A DNA stretch of 30,106 nt. Origin: Lysobacter sp. (GTDB taxonomy: Bacteria > Pseudomonadota > Gammaproteobacteria > Xanthomonadales > Xanthomonadaceae). Made by a program: the position numbers and the translations under genes. Shown here piece after piece: positions 14,373-22,380 of this stretch. Location: assembly GCA_030151365.1 (NCBI GenBank), contig JASLDW010000001.1, positions 1-30,106 on the forward strand, written 5' to 3'. Within the stretch, counting starts at the first letter, position 1. Every line of letters starts with the position of its first letter. A model generated the notes under the pieces. The model did no database searches, had not been told where the DNA came from, and was given only the letters and a program-made list of their open reading frames with translations.

Positions 14373-15518
14373 CTACAACTTGGACAAGCGTTCGATCGCT
14401 TGGTTCAACGTGCCCTCATTCTTGGCGAAGCACAAGCGCAACAGGCGCTGTCCGGACGATTGGGCATAAAACGGGGACAGCGGGATACCCGTGACGCCAT
14501 GTTCGATGGTCAGCCAGCGGCTGAATTCGAGATCGTCGAGGTCGCTGACGGCGGAATAGTCGACCAGCTGGAAGTAGCCGCCCGGCACCGGCAGCGGCTT
14601 CAGCTTGGTGCCTTCCAGCTGCGCGCGGAAGCGATCGCGCTTGGCCTGGTAGAACGCGCCGAGCTGGCGGTAATGGCCGGGATCGGCGGCGATCATTTCG
14701 GCGAAGGCGAACTGCGCCGGGGTGAAGGTGCAGAAGGTGTTGTACTGGTGGACCTTGCGGAATTCCACGCTCAATGCCGGCGGCGCGATGCAGTAGCCGA
14801 CCTTCCAGCCGGTGCAGTGATAGGTCTTGCCGAAGCTGGAAATCACGAACGTGCGATCGCGCAGTTCCGGGTAGCGCAGCGCCGATTCGTGGCGGGCGCC
14901 GTCGAAGACGATGTGTTCGTACACCTCGTCCGACAGCAGGTAGATGTCGGTGCCGCGGAGGATGTCGATGACCGCCTGCATGTCGGCGGCGCCGAACATC
15001 GCGCCCGACGGGTTGTGCGGACTGTTGATCATCAGCATCCGCGTCTTCGGCGTGATCGCCGCGCGCACCTTGTCCCAGTCCGGCGCGAACGTCACCGGAT
15101 CGAGCGCGACGTGCACCGCGCGGGCGCCGGCGAGGTCGATCGCCGGTTCGTAGCAGTCGTAGCAGGGATCGAGGACGATCACTTCCTCGCCGGCACGCAC
15201 CACCGCGTGGATCGCATCGAAGATGGCTTCGCTGGCGCCGCTGGTGACGGTGATCTCCGCATCGACGTCGGGGCGCCAGCCGTAGCAATCCAGGGTCTTG
15301 TCGGCGATGGCCTGCCGCAGCGCCGGGACGCCGGTCATCATCGCGTACTGGTTGTGGCCGGCGCGCATCGCGCGTTCCAAAGCGTCGACCAGGCGGTCCG
15401 GGACCGGGAAATCGGGGAAGCCCTGGCCGAGGTTGACCGCGCCGTGCTGGGCCGCCAGCTGCGACATGACGGTGAAGATGGTGGTGCCGACCTTCGGCAG
15501 CTTTGTAATCGGTTGCAT
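14373..15518 (-). CDS. Methionine/glutamine-type PLP aminotransferase (YbdL/KAT family)
   Basis: The 381-residue product is a class I fold-type I aminotransferase. It shows V-N-L-G-Q-G-F-P-D-F (about 28-37), V-T-S-G-A-S-E-A-I, N-S-P-H-N-P-S-G (165-172), S-D-E-V-Y (196-200) and the PLP-binding S-S-F-G-K-T (Lys231). The G-Q-G-F-P-D-F and H-C-T-G-W-K-V-G-Y motifs are typical of the YbdL and kynurenine aminotransferase/glutamine transaminase K group, which prefer methionine, glutamine and aromatic amino acids. The start at 15518 is where homology begins; longer frames add Arg-rich shadow sequence. It lies 20 nt upstream of the msrA-B fusion, with omega-amidase further downstream. Confidence 0.88.
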   Translation of the reverse strand: MQPITKLPKVGTTIFTVMSQLAAQHGAVNLGQGFPDFPVPDRLVDALERAMRAGHNQYAMMTGVPALRQAIADKTLDCYGWRPDVDAEITVTSGASEAIFDAIHAVVRAGEEVIVLDPCYDCYEPAIDLAGARAVHVALDPVTFAPDWDKVRAAITPKTRMLMINSPHNPSGAMFGAADMQAVIDILRGTDIYLLSDEVYEHIVFDGARHESALRYPELRDRTFVISSFGKTYHCTGWKVGYCIAPPALSVEFRKVHQYNTFCTFTPAQFAFAEMIAADPGHYRQLGAFYQAKRDRFRAQLEGTKLKPLPVPGGYFQLVDYSAVSDLDDLEFSRWLTIEHGVTGIPLSPFYAQSSGQRLLRLCFAKNEGTLNQAIERLSKL

Positions 15519-15577
15519 TTGCCGCGATTGCCCTCGGGAACGATGTGCGAGTGTACGCAAGCTGCTAAGGTGAAGTC

Positions 15578-16045
15578 GTGACCGCATCGACGCAGACCGC
15601 CGCGGCAGATGGCCTCGCCGAAGCCTACCGGCTGGCGGCCTATTTCGTCGATCTCGGCGACGAACCCGTCGAAATCGCGGTTGGCCACGTTGCCCGCCAG
15701 CTTGAGGCACGGCTTGTCCGCGCCGACTCCTTTGCCTACATCACCGCCTGCAACCCGGCCTCGGAATTGCAGCCGGAAGCCTACAACCAGCGCGCCGACC
15801 GCGAATTGCGCGCCGCCATCGACGAACACGGTTACCTGCGCTGGCCGATGAATTCGTCCTCGCCCGATGGCCAGTGGTGGGAGGCCGGCTGGCTGGTCGG
15901 TGACGTCCCGGCCGCGTTGCTGGACGCATGGGCGCGCCGGTTCCGCCAGCGCGGGATCCTGCTGTGGCGGCGCGGCGAACCGGTACGCCTGCGCATGTAC
16001 GGGCCCGAGGAGTTCCCGCACCCGCAGATCGACTGGATAGAATGA
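15578..16045 (+). CDS. DUF3293-like hypothetical protein
   Basis: This is a 155-residue soluble protein with a GTG start, supported by AAGGTG 6 nt upstream. It contains A-Y-I-T-A-C-N-P-A-S (about 51-60) and L-R-W-P-M-N-S-S-S-P-D-G-x-W-W-E-A-G-W-L-V. The end, EEFPHPQIDWIE, is typical of proteins whose last residues form a conserved strand. I associate the pattern with DUF3293, whose function is unknown. It is divergent from the aminotransferase gene (59 bp apart) and 36 bp upstream of ccmA, so it could share the ccm promoter. No catalytic motif is evident. Confidence 0.68.
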   Translation: MTASTQTAAADGLAEAYRLAAYFVDLGDEPVEIAVGHVARQLEARLVRADSFAYITACNPASELQPEAYNQRADRELRAAIDEHGYLRWPMNSSSPDGQWWEAGWLVGDVPAALLDAWARRFRQRGILLWRRGEPVRLRMYGPEEFPHPQIDWIE

Positions 16046-16081
16046 TCGCGGGCCGGCGGTCGGCCTGCCACCGCCTTTTTC

Positions 16082-16723
16082 GTGCCCAGCCATCCGTCCG
16101 AACCCGCGTTGCTGTCCGTCCATGGACTGGGGTTTTCCCGCAACGACGAAGCAATCTTCTCCGGCCTCGACTTCACCGTCGCGCGTGGCGAGGCGTTGCT
16201 CGTGCAGGGCGGCAATGGCGTCGGCAAGACCACCCTGCTGCGCGTGCTGGCCGGCCTGTTGCCAGCCGATTGCGGCGAATTGCGGATGGATGGTGGCGAT
16301 CTCGACCATGCCCGCCGGGCCGCCGCATTTGCCTATCTCGGCCATCTGTCCGGACACAAGGGCGACCTCACCGCCGCGGAAAATCTCGAAGTGTCCTGCG
16401 GCCTGCTCGGGCAACGCCGGGATCGCGGCATCGAAGCGGCGTTCGATCGCGTCGGGCTCGCCGGTTACGACGATCAACTCGCGCGGCACCTGTCGGCGGG
16501 GCAGAAAAAGCGCCTGTCGCTGGCAAGGCTGTGGCTGTCGCCCGCCCCGCTGTGGCTGCTCGACGAACCTTACGCCAACCTCGATCTCGACGGCATCGAA
16601 CTGGTGAACCAGCTGATCCGTGCCCATCTCGACGATGGCGGCGCCGCGCTGGTCACCACCCATGGCGCCTATGCCGCGCCACCGGTGCGCACGCGCCAGT
16701 TGCGGATGGAGCGCGCGTCGTGA
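16082..16723 (+). CDS. ccmA: Heme exporter ATP-binding protein CcmA
   Basis: The GTG start at 16082 gives 213 residues. Walker A is GGNGVGKTT (43-51), the ABC signature is L-S-A-G-Q-K-K-R-L-S (about 138-147) and Walker B is L-W-L-L-D-E-P-Y-A-N-L-D. The L-S-A-G-Q-K-K-R-L pattern and short length are typical of CcmA. CcmA with CcmB forms an ABC unit that, with CcmC and CcmD, uses ATP to release holo-CcmE for cytochrome c heme delivery. Its stop overlaps the ccmB start (GTGA), and it opens the ccm operon. Confidence 0.95.
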   Translation: MPSHPSEPALLSVHGLGFSRNDEAIFSGLDFTVARGEALLVQGGNGVGKTTLLRVLAGLLPADCGELRMDGGDLDHARRAAAFAYLGHLSGHKGDLTAAENLEVSCGLLGQRRDRGIEAAFDRVGLAGYDDQLARHLSAGQKKRLSLARLWLSPAPLWLLDEPYANLDLDGIELVNQLIRAHLDDGGAALVTTHGAYAAPPVRTRQLRMERAS

Positions 16724-17391
16724 TCGCCGCGGCAATCCGCGCCATGCTCCTGCGCGACCTGCGCCTGATCTGGCGCAAGCGCGGCGATGCCCTGCAACCG
16801 GTGCTGTTCGCGTTGCTGGTGGTGGTGCTCTTCGCGCTCGGCATCGATACCCGTTCCGGCGCGATGGCGCAGGCCGCACCGGCGGTGATCTGGCTGGCCG
16901 CACTGCTCTCCGGCCTGCTCGCGCTGGATGCGTTGTTCCGTGGCGATGCCGAGGACGGATCGCTGGAACAATGGCTGCTGTCGCCGCAACCGCTGGCATT
17001 GCTGGTGGGCGTGCGCGTGTTCACCTACTGGATGACGACGGCACTGCCGATCATCCTCGTCAGTCCGCTGCTGGCCGAACTCCTGCACCTGCCGCACGCG
17101 CAACTGCCGATACTGGTCGGATCGCTGCTGCTGGGAACGCCGCTGCTCAGCCTGATCGGCGCCGTCGTCGCCGCGCTCACCGTCGGCATCCGCCGCGCCG
17201 GCGCGTTGCTCGCCCTGATCGCGCTGCCGCTGTACGTGCCGATCCTGGTGTTCGGCGCCGGGAGCGTGGTTGCGGCGGCGCAGGGGCTGGATGCTTCTGG
17301 CGCGTTGCTGATCCTCGCCGCGATGCTCGCGGTGTCGCTGGTGCTTGCGCCCGTTGTCGCGGCGATCGCGCTGCGGATCGGCTGGCGTTGA
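16720..17391 (+). CDS. ccmB: Heme exporter protein CcmB
   Basis: Translation from the GTG at 16720, overlapping the ccmA stop, gives 223 residues. After a cytoplasmic R-D-L-R-L-I-W-R-K-R-G-D start there are about six hydrophobic helices, and the motif G-D-A-E-D-G-S-L-E-Q-W-L-L-S-P lies at about 65-80. This matches CcmB, the permease partner of CcmA. The upstream part of this frame (before 16720) is a shadow of ccmA and is not included. Confidence 0.93.
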   Translation: MIAAAIRAMLLRDLRLIWRKRGDALQPVLFALLVVVLFALGIDTRSGAMAQAAPAVIWLAALLSGLLALDALFRGDAEDGSLEQWLLSPQPLALLVGVRVFTYWMTTALPIILVSPLLAELLHLPHAQLPILVGSLLLGTPLLSLIGAVVAALTVGIRRAGALLALIALPLYVPILVFGAGSVVAAAQGLDASGALLILAAMLAVSLVLAPVVAAIALRIGWR

Positions 17392-17453
17392 TGCGGCTTC
17401 ACCGCCACCTGAGTCATACTTGCAGCGGAATATCGCGGGGGAATCGCTTGAAC

Positions 17454-18062
17454 ATGAAACGACAGACTTGGGTCATCGTCTGTTCCCTGATGCTGGCTGC
17501 CTGCCAGCGTCAGGCGCCGACGGCGCAAACGAATGCGCCGGGCAAGCCATCGGTCGAAATTCCCAACACGCCGGAGGCACCGCCCAAGCCAGGCGCCGAA
17601 GCGACGCCCGAGGCGGTGCTCGCCGCCAAGGAGACCCCCGTCGAACAGGTCGCGCCTGCGCAACCGCTGTTGCCGCCCGGCGATTGCTCGTTCACCCTGC
17701 ACGCTGGTGACACCCCATCCTGGGACGCCGCCAACATCGACGTCCCCAGCGCCTGCGAGAAGTTCACCATCAAGCTGGAACATACCGGCCAGATGCCGCG
17801 CTGGATCATGGGCCACAACGTGGTGGTCGCGAAGGTCGAGGAAGTGAACGCGGTCGAGCGCGCGGGCATCGGCGCCGGCCCCTATCGCAGCTACGTCGAA
17901 CCCAGCGACAAGCGCGTGGTCGCGCGCAGCAAGCTGGCCGGAGGCGGCGAGAGCGTCAGCGCCAGCTTCGACACCGCCAGGCTGCGCAGCGGGCATTTCG
18001 CCTATTTCTGCACCTTCCCGGGTCATCTGAAGGGCATGCGCGGGACGCTGACGCTGCACTGA
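17454..18062 (+). CDS. azu: Azurin lipoprotein embedded in the ccm operon
   Basis: The 202-residue product starts with a lipoprotein signal (L-M-L-A-A-C, lipid-modified Cys17), then a Pro/Ala-rich linker of about 60 residues, then an azurin domain. The azurin disulfide pair is present (Cys78 and Cys101). The type-1 copper ligands match azurin spacing: His121 in M-G-H-N, then Cys186, His191 and Met195 in F-C-T-F-P-G-H-L-K-G-M. Azurins are periplasmic blue-copper electron carriers. The domain is tethered to a membrane by the lipid anchor, so it may shuttle electrons locally. It sits between ccmB and ccmC, 62 bp after ccmB. An in-frame TTG at 17448 is another possible start. Confidence 0.93.
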   Translation: MKRQTWVIVCSLMLAACQRQAPTAQTNAPGKPSVEIPNTPEAPPKPGAEATPEAVLAAKETPVEQVAPAQPLLPPGDCSFTLHAGDTPSWDAANIDVPSACEKFTIKLEHTGQMPRWIMGHNVVVAKVEEVNAVERAGIGAGPYRSYVEPSDKRVVARSKLAGGGESVSASFDTARLRSGHFAYFCTFPGHLKGMRGTLTLH

Positions 18063-18119
18063 GGGGCTTGATCCCGATCAACCCGCACCGGGAGCGCACT
18101 GGTAAACTTTGCGGCTGAT

Positions 18120-18857
18120 ATGCACCCCCTTGTCCGCTGGTTCCACCAACTCGGTTCGCCCCCCTACTTCGACCGTTTCGCCGCGCGCTGGACGCCGTGG
18201 TGCCACGGCATCGGCGTGGTGACGATGGCGGTCGCGCTGTGGCTGGCGCTGTTCCGCGTTCCCGCCGATTACCAGCAGGGCGACGCCTTCCGCATCCTCT
18301 ATGTGCACGTGCCGATGGCGTGGATGAGCATGGCGGTCTACCTCGGCATGGCGACCTACGCCGCGATCGCGCTGGTGTGGCGGATCAAGCTGGCGGAAAT
18401 CCTGGCGATGGCCTGCGCCCCGATCGGCGCGCTCTATACCGCCGTGACGCTGGCCACCGGATCGATCTGGGGCAAGCCGATGTGGGGCACGTGGTGGGAC
18501 TGGGATCCGCGCCTCACCACGGAATTGCTGCTGCTGTTCCTCTACCTCGGCGTGATCGGCCTCTACGCCGCCATCGAGGATCGCCGCCAGGCCGCGCGCG
18601 CCGCCGGCTTCCTCGCCGTGGTCGGCGTGGTGTTGCTGCCGATCATCAAGTTCTCGGTGACGTGGTGGAACTCGCTGCACCAGGGCAGCACGATTTCCTT
18701 GACCGGCCCTTCGCACATGGACGCCAGCATGCAGCTGCCGTTGTGGCTGATGGTAGTTGGCATCCATGTCTGGTTCGTCGGTGCATTGCTGGCGCGCGCC
18801 CGCGCCGACAATCTGCGCCGCGAGGCCGGCAAGGCCTGGATCGCGGAGACGACATGA
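18120..18857 (+). CDS. ccmC: Heme exporter protein CcmC
   Basis: The 245-residue protein is a six-helix membrane protein of the heme-handling family. The tryptophan-rich WWD motif reads W-G-T-W-W-D-W-D-P-R (122-131), flanked by histidines in Y-V-H-V-P-M (His63) and P-S-H-M that are expected to bind heme. CcmC attaches heme to the periplasmic chaperone CcmE. The stop overlaps the ccmD start by ATGA. Confidence 0.95.
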   Translation: MHPLVRWFHQLGSPPYFDRFAARWTPWCHGIGVVTMAVALWLALFRVPADYQQGDAFRILYVHVPMAWMSMAVYLGMATYAAIALVWRIKLAEILAMACAPIGALYTAVTLATGSIWGKPMWGTWWDWDPRLTTELLLLFLYLGVIGLYAAIEDRRQAARAAGFLAVVGVVLLPIIKFSVTWWNSLHQGSTISLTGPSHMDASMQLPLWLMVVGIHVWFVGALLARARADNLRREAGKAWIAETT

Positions 18858-19012
18858 ATTACCTAGGCTATGTCATCGCGGCCTACGCGATCTTCTTGCT
18901 GGCAATCCTGTGGGATTGGCTGGCGCCGAAACTGCAGGTCGCGCGTGCGCGCCGCGAAGCGAAGCTGCGCGCCCGTCGCGACGCCGCGCGCAAGGGCGAG
19001 GCGCGCCCATGA
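18854..19012 (+). CDS. ccmD: Heme exporter protein CcmD
   Basis: This 52-residue protein has a single N-terminal transmembrane helix (AAYAIFLLAILW) followed by a long basic tail (R-A-R-R-E-A-K-L-R-A-R-R), as in CcmD. CcmD is a small subunit of the CcmABCD complex needed to release heme-loaded CcmE. It overlaps ccmC at its start and ccmE at its end, both by ATGA. Confidence 0.93.
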   Translation: MNYLGYVIAAYAIFLLAILWDWLAPKLQVARARREAKLRARRDAARKGEARP

Positions 19013-19473
19013 ACCAGGTCCGTCGTCGTCGCCTGGTCTTCGTCGGCTTGCTGGTGCTGGCGGCCGCGGTCGCCGCCGCGCTGATCGCGCTGGCGCTGCA
19101 ACGCAACGTCAACTATCTCTATACGCCCACCGATGTCCTCAAGGGCGAGGCCGGCGGCCATGCGCGTTTCCGCCTCGGCGGCATGGTCGCGGTCGGTTCG
19201 TTCAAGCGCGCGCAGGGATCGCTGGAAGCGCATTTCGACGTCGATGACGGCGACGCCAAATTGCCCGTGGTCTACACCGGCATCCTGCCCGACCTGTTCC
19301 GCGAGAAGCAGGCGGTGATCGCCAGTGGGTCGATGAAGGACGGCGTGTTCGTCGCCGACCAGGTGCTGGCCAAGCACGACGAGAACTACATGCCCAAGGA
19401 AGTGGCGGACAAGATGGCGGAAGCGCATCGCAAGCATGCAGTACCCGGCCAACCACCGGCTGGAAACGACTGA
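19009..19473 (+). CDS. ccmE: Cytochrome c maturation heme chaperone CcmE
   Basis: The 154-residue product has a basic N-terminus (M-N-Q-V-R-R-R-R), one membrane anchor (about 9-30) and an OB-like periplasmic domain. It contains F-R-L-G-G-M-V, Y-T-G-I-L-P-D-L-F-R-E and the heme-binding motif L-A-K-H-D-E-N-Y-M-P. His123 would carry heme covalently and Tyr127 act as axial ligand, in the H-D-E-N-Y order of the classical CcmE. The stop overlaps ccmF by TGATG. Confidence 0.96.
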   Translation: MNQVRRRRLVFVGLLVLAAAVAAALIALALQRNVNYLYTPTDVLKGEAGGHARFRLGGMVAVGSFKRAQGSLEAHFDVDDGDAKLPVVYTGILPDLFREKQAVIASGSMKDGVFVADQVLAKHDENYMPKEVADKMAEAHRKHAVPGQPPAGND

Positions 19474-21395
19474 TGCTGGGTGAACTCGGACATTACGCCT
19501 TGTTGCTGGCGCTGGTGGTGGCCTGTGTGCAAACGGTGCTGCCGCTGCTCGGCGCGCAACGCGGCCATCGCGACTGGATGGCGGTCGCGCGCCCCGCCGC
19601 CTATGCGCAACTCGCGCTGGTCGGCTTTGCCTTCGCGGTGCTGACCTGGGCCTTCGTGGTGCAGGACCGCTCGTTCTCCTACGTCGCCGAGAACAGCAAT
19701 TCGCTGCTGCCACTGGTCTATCGCTATACCGCGGTGTGGGGCGCGCACGAAGGCTCGTTGCTGCTGTGGCTGCTGGTGCTGGCGTTGTGGACCGCTGCGG
19801 TTGCGACGTTCTCGCGGCGCTTGCCTCAGCCGGTGATCGCGCGCGTGCTCGGCGTGCTCGGCGCGGTGTCGATCGGTTTCCTCGCGTTGCTGGTATTCAC
19901 CAGCAGTCCGTTCGATCGCCTGCTGCCGGCGGTGGAAGAGGGCCGCGACCTCAATCCGCTGCTGCAGGATCCGGGCATGGTCATCCATCCGCCGGTGCTC
20001 TATTGCGGTTACGTCGGCTTCGCGGTGCCGTTCGCATTCGCGGTGGCGGCACTGCTCGATCGGCACGTCGACGCGCGCTGGCTGCGCTGGACGCGACCAT
20101 GGACCAATGTCGCCTGGGGCTTCCTCACCCTCGGTATCGCGCTCGGCAGCATCTGGGCCTATTACGAACTCGGCTGGGGCGGCTGGTGGTTCTGGGACCC
20201 GGTCGAAAACGCCAGCTTCATGCCGTGGCTGGCCGGCGCGGCGTTGCTGCATTCGCAGGCGGTGACCGAAAAGCGCGGCAGTTTCGCCGCATGGACGCTG
20301 TTGCTGGCGATCGCGGCGTTCTCGCTGTCGCTGCTCGGCACCTTCCTGGTGCGCTCGGGCGCGATCACCAGCGTGCACGCCTTCGCCGCCGATCCGACGC
20401 GCGGCGTCTTCATCCTCGTCTATCTCGGTGTAGTGATCGGCGGGTCGCTGCTGCTGTACGCGTTGCGCGCGCCCGACACCACCAGCAATTCAAAGCCGTT
20501 CACCTTCGCCTCGCGCGAGACCTTGCTGCTCGCCAACAACCTGCTGCTGGCCGCCGCCTGCGCGATGGTGCTGATCGGCACGCTCTATCCGATGTTCGCC
20601 GACGCCTTGAACCTCGGCAAGATTTCGGTGGGTCCGCCCTACTTCTCGTTGCTGTTCGTGTTGCTGATGGCGCCGCTGGTGCTGCTGCTGCCGTTCGGCC
20701 CACTCACGCGCTGGCAGCAGGAACAACCGAGCCGCATCGTCGCGATGCTGTTGCCGTGGGCAGTACTGGCGCTGATCGCCGCGATCGTCGCGTGGTGGCT
20801 GGCACCGCAGGGCAAGTTGCGCACCACGCTTGGCATCCTCGCCGCGGTGTGGCTGTTCGCCGGAACCCTGCGCTTCGTGTGGTCGCGCTTCAAGGCCAAC
20901 AGCAGCCGCTTCACCGCGGAAATGCTCGGCATGACGCTGGCGCACCTTGGTATCGCCGTGTTCGTGTCGGGAGCGATGCTGGCCGACGCGCTGGTCGAGC
21001 AACGCGAGGTCGCGCTGGCGCCGGGACAATCGCTGCAACTCCATGGCGAGCAATATCGCTTCGACGGCGTCCGCGACCACGACGGCCCGAACTACCAGGC
21101 CAACACCGGTACGATCACCGTGCTGCGCGATGGCCGCATCGTCACCACGCTCCATCCCGAAAAACGCCATTACGCCAGCGGTGGCCAAGTGATGACCGAA
21201 GCCGCGATCCACGGCGGCCTGTTCCGCGATCGTTACGTCGCGCTCGGTGAACCGCTGGGCGGCGGCAGCTGGGCCGTGCGCGTGCACAGCAAGCCAATGG
21301 TGCGCTTCATCTGGTCGGGCGCATTGTTGATGGCGCTGGGCGCCTTCGTCGCCGCCACCGATCGTCGCTTCCGCCGCAAGGAGGATTCCGCATGA
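19473..21395 (+). CDS. ccmF: Heme lyase CcmF
   Basis: The 640-residue polytopic membrane protein carries the extended WWD domain G-W-G-G-W-W-F-W-D-P-V-E-N-A-S (about 233-247). Family motifs such as W-G-A-H-E-G-S-L-L-L-W (about 88-98), P-G-M-V-I-H-P-P and L-G-T-F-L-V-R-S-G are also present. CcmF is the core of the heme lyase that joins heme vinyl groups to CXXCH cysteines of apocytochrome c. Length and helix count fit the family. It is coupled to ccmE (TGATG) and ccmG (ATGA). Confidence 0.97.
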   Translation: MLGELGHYALLLALVVACVQTVLPLLGAQRGHRDWMAVARPAAYAQLALVGFAFAVLTWAFVVQDRSFSYVAENSNSLLPLVYRYTAVWGAHEGSLLLWLLVLALWTAAVATFSRRLPQPVIARVLGVLGAVSIGFLALLVFTSSPFDRLLPAVEEGRDLNPLLQDPGMVIHPPVLYCGYVGFAVPFAFAVAALLDRHVDARWLRWTRPWTNVAWGFLTLGIALGSIWAYYELGWGGWWFWDPVENASFMPWLAGAALLHSQAVTEKRGSFAAWTLLLAIAAFSLSLLGTFLVRSGAITSVHAFAADPTRGVFILVYLGVVIGGSLLLYALRAPDTTSNSKPFTFASRETLLLANNLLLAAACAMVLIGTLYPMFADALNLGKISVGPPYFSLLFVLLMAPLVLLLPFGPLTRWQQEQPSRIVAMLLPWAVLALIAAIVAWWLAPQGKLRTTLGILAAVWLFAGTLRFVWSRFKANSSRFTAEMLGMTLAHLGIAVFVSGAMLADALVEQREVALAPGQSLQLHGEQYRFDGVRDHDGPNYQANTGTITVLRDGRIVTTLHPEKRHYASGGQVMTEAAIHGGLFRDRYVALGEPLGGGSWAVRVHSKPMVRFIWSGALLMALGAFVAATDRRFRRKEDSA

Positions 21396-21937
21396 ACACC
21401 CGACGCTGGTTGCCGTTGATTGTCTTCGCCGTCCTCGCCGTGCTGCTCGCCGCCGGCGTGTGGATGAGCCGCCGCGCCGATCGCGACGCCCTGCCCTCGC
21501 CCCTGATCGGCAAGGCCGCGCCCGACTTCGCGCTGCGCGACCTCTTCGATCCCGAGCACGTCGTCCGCCTCAAGGACCTCAAGGGCGCGCCGTTCGTGCT
21601 CAACGTCTGGGGCAGCTGGTGCGTCGCCTGCCGCGAGGAACACCCGACGCTGAGCGCCTTCGCCGAAACCAAGCGCGTGCGCGTGATCGGCTACAACTGG
21701 AAGGACGATCCCGCCGATGCCAAGCGCTGGCTGGAACAGCTCGGCAATCCGTTCTGGCTGGTGCTGAGCGATCCCGAAGGCAAGACCGCGATCGACCTCG
21801 GCGTCTACGGCGCGCCGGAAACCTACCTGATCGACGCGAAAGGAAACGTGCGCTGGAAGCACGTCGGTCCGTTGACGCCGCAGATCATCCACAACGAACT
21901 CGAACCCGCGCTGGCATTGGCCGAGGCCGCGCGCTGA
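21392..21937 (+). CDS. ccmG: Thiol:disulfide interchange protein CcmG/DsbE
   Basis: The 181-residue thioredoxin-fold protein has an N-terminal signal anchor (about 6-24) and the active site W-G-S-W-C-V-A-C-R-E-E-H (Cys77, Cys80). A cis-proline motif, G-A-P-E-T-Y-L-I-D, follows further on. CcmG keeps the CXXCH cysteines of apocytochromes reduced, or resolves CcmH mixed disulfides, in the periplasm. The acidic residues E-E-H after the motif fit the CcmG type. It overlaps ccmF (ATGA) and ccmH (TGATG). Confidence 0.95.
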   Translation: MNTRRWLPLIVFAVLAVLLAAGVWMSRRADRDALPSPLIGKAAPDFALRDLFDPEHVVRLKDLKGAPFVLNVWGSWCVACREEHPTLSAFAETKRVRVIGYNWKDDPADAKRWLEQLGNPFWLVLSDPEGKTAIDLGVYGAPETYLIDAKGNVRWKHVGPLTPQIIHNELEPALALAEAAR

Positions 21938-22380
21938 TGCGTGGATGGTTGCTCGCGTTGATGCTGCTGTTCGCCGGCGCGGCGCATGCGCAATCGGAAG
22001 CGCCCGACGTGCCGCCCGTGTTCCGGAACGCCGGTGAAGAGCAGCGCTTCCATGCGCTGACCAGCGAACTGCGCTGCGTGATGTGCCAGAACCAGTCCTT
22101 GGCCGATTCCAACGCCATGGTCGCGCGCGACCTGCGCCGTGAAGTCCTCGGGCTGATGCGCGACGGCAAGTCGGACGCCGAGATCAAGCAGTTCCTGGTC
22201 CAGCGCTACGGCGAATTCGTGCTGTACCGGCCGCGCATGGAACGCAGTACATGGTTGCTGTGGTTCGGCCCGGCGTTGCTGGTGTTGGGCGCTGGCTTCG
22301 GCGTGTGGCGGATCGTCGCGCGCAACGCAGCGAAAGCACGCGCATTGCCGGCACCGAATGAAGACCAGGAGGAATGGTGA
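21937..22380 (+). CDS. ccmH: Cytochrome c maturation protein CcmH
   Basis: The 147-residue protein has a signal peptide (1 to about 18, A-H-A cleavage) and the hallmark L-R-C-V-M-C-Q-N-Q-S-L motif (Cys47, Cys50). R-D-L-R-R-E-V and the F-V-L-Y-R-P motif follow, and then one C-terminal membrane helix. CcmH is the thiol oxidoreductase subunit of the heme lyase complex acting on apocytochrome c. Here the C-terminal TPR part that is fused in E. coli CcmH is a separate gene, ccmI. It is coupled to both neighbours by TGATG. Confidence 0.95.
   Translation: MRGWLLALMLLFAGAAHAQSEAPDVPPVFRNAGEEQRFHALTSELRCVMCQNQSLADSNAMVARDLRREVLGLMRDGKSDAEIKQFLVQRYGEFVLYRPRMERSTWLLWFGPALLVLGAGFGVWRIVARNAAKARALPAPNEDQEEW

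Noticed and set aside
13099..14469. Long plus-strand open frame antisense to the Msr fusion (456 codons)
   Set aside because: It is Ala/Arg/Gly-rich without domains, and lies opposite a gene with clear catalytic motifs. Long antisense frames are expected in high-GC DNA.
17345..17710. Plus-strand frame overlapping the ccmB end and azurin start
   Set aside because: It is Arg/Ala-rich shadow sequence. The azurin frame has a lipobox and complete copper ligands.
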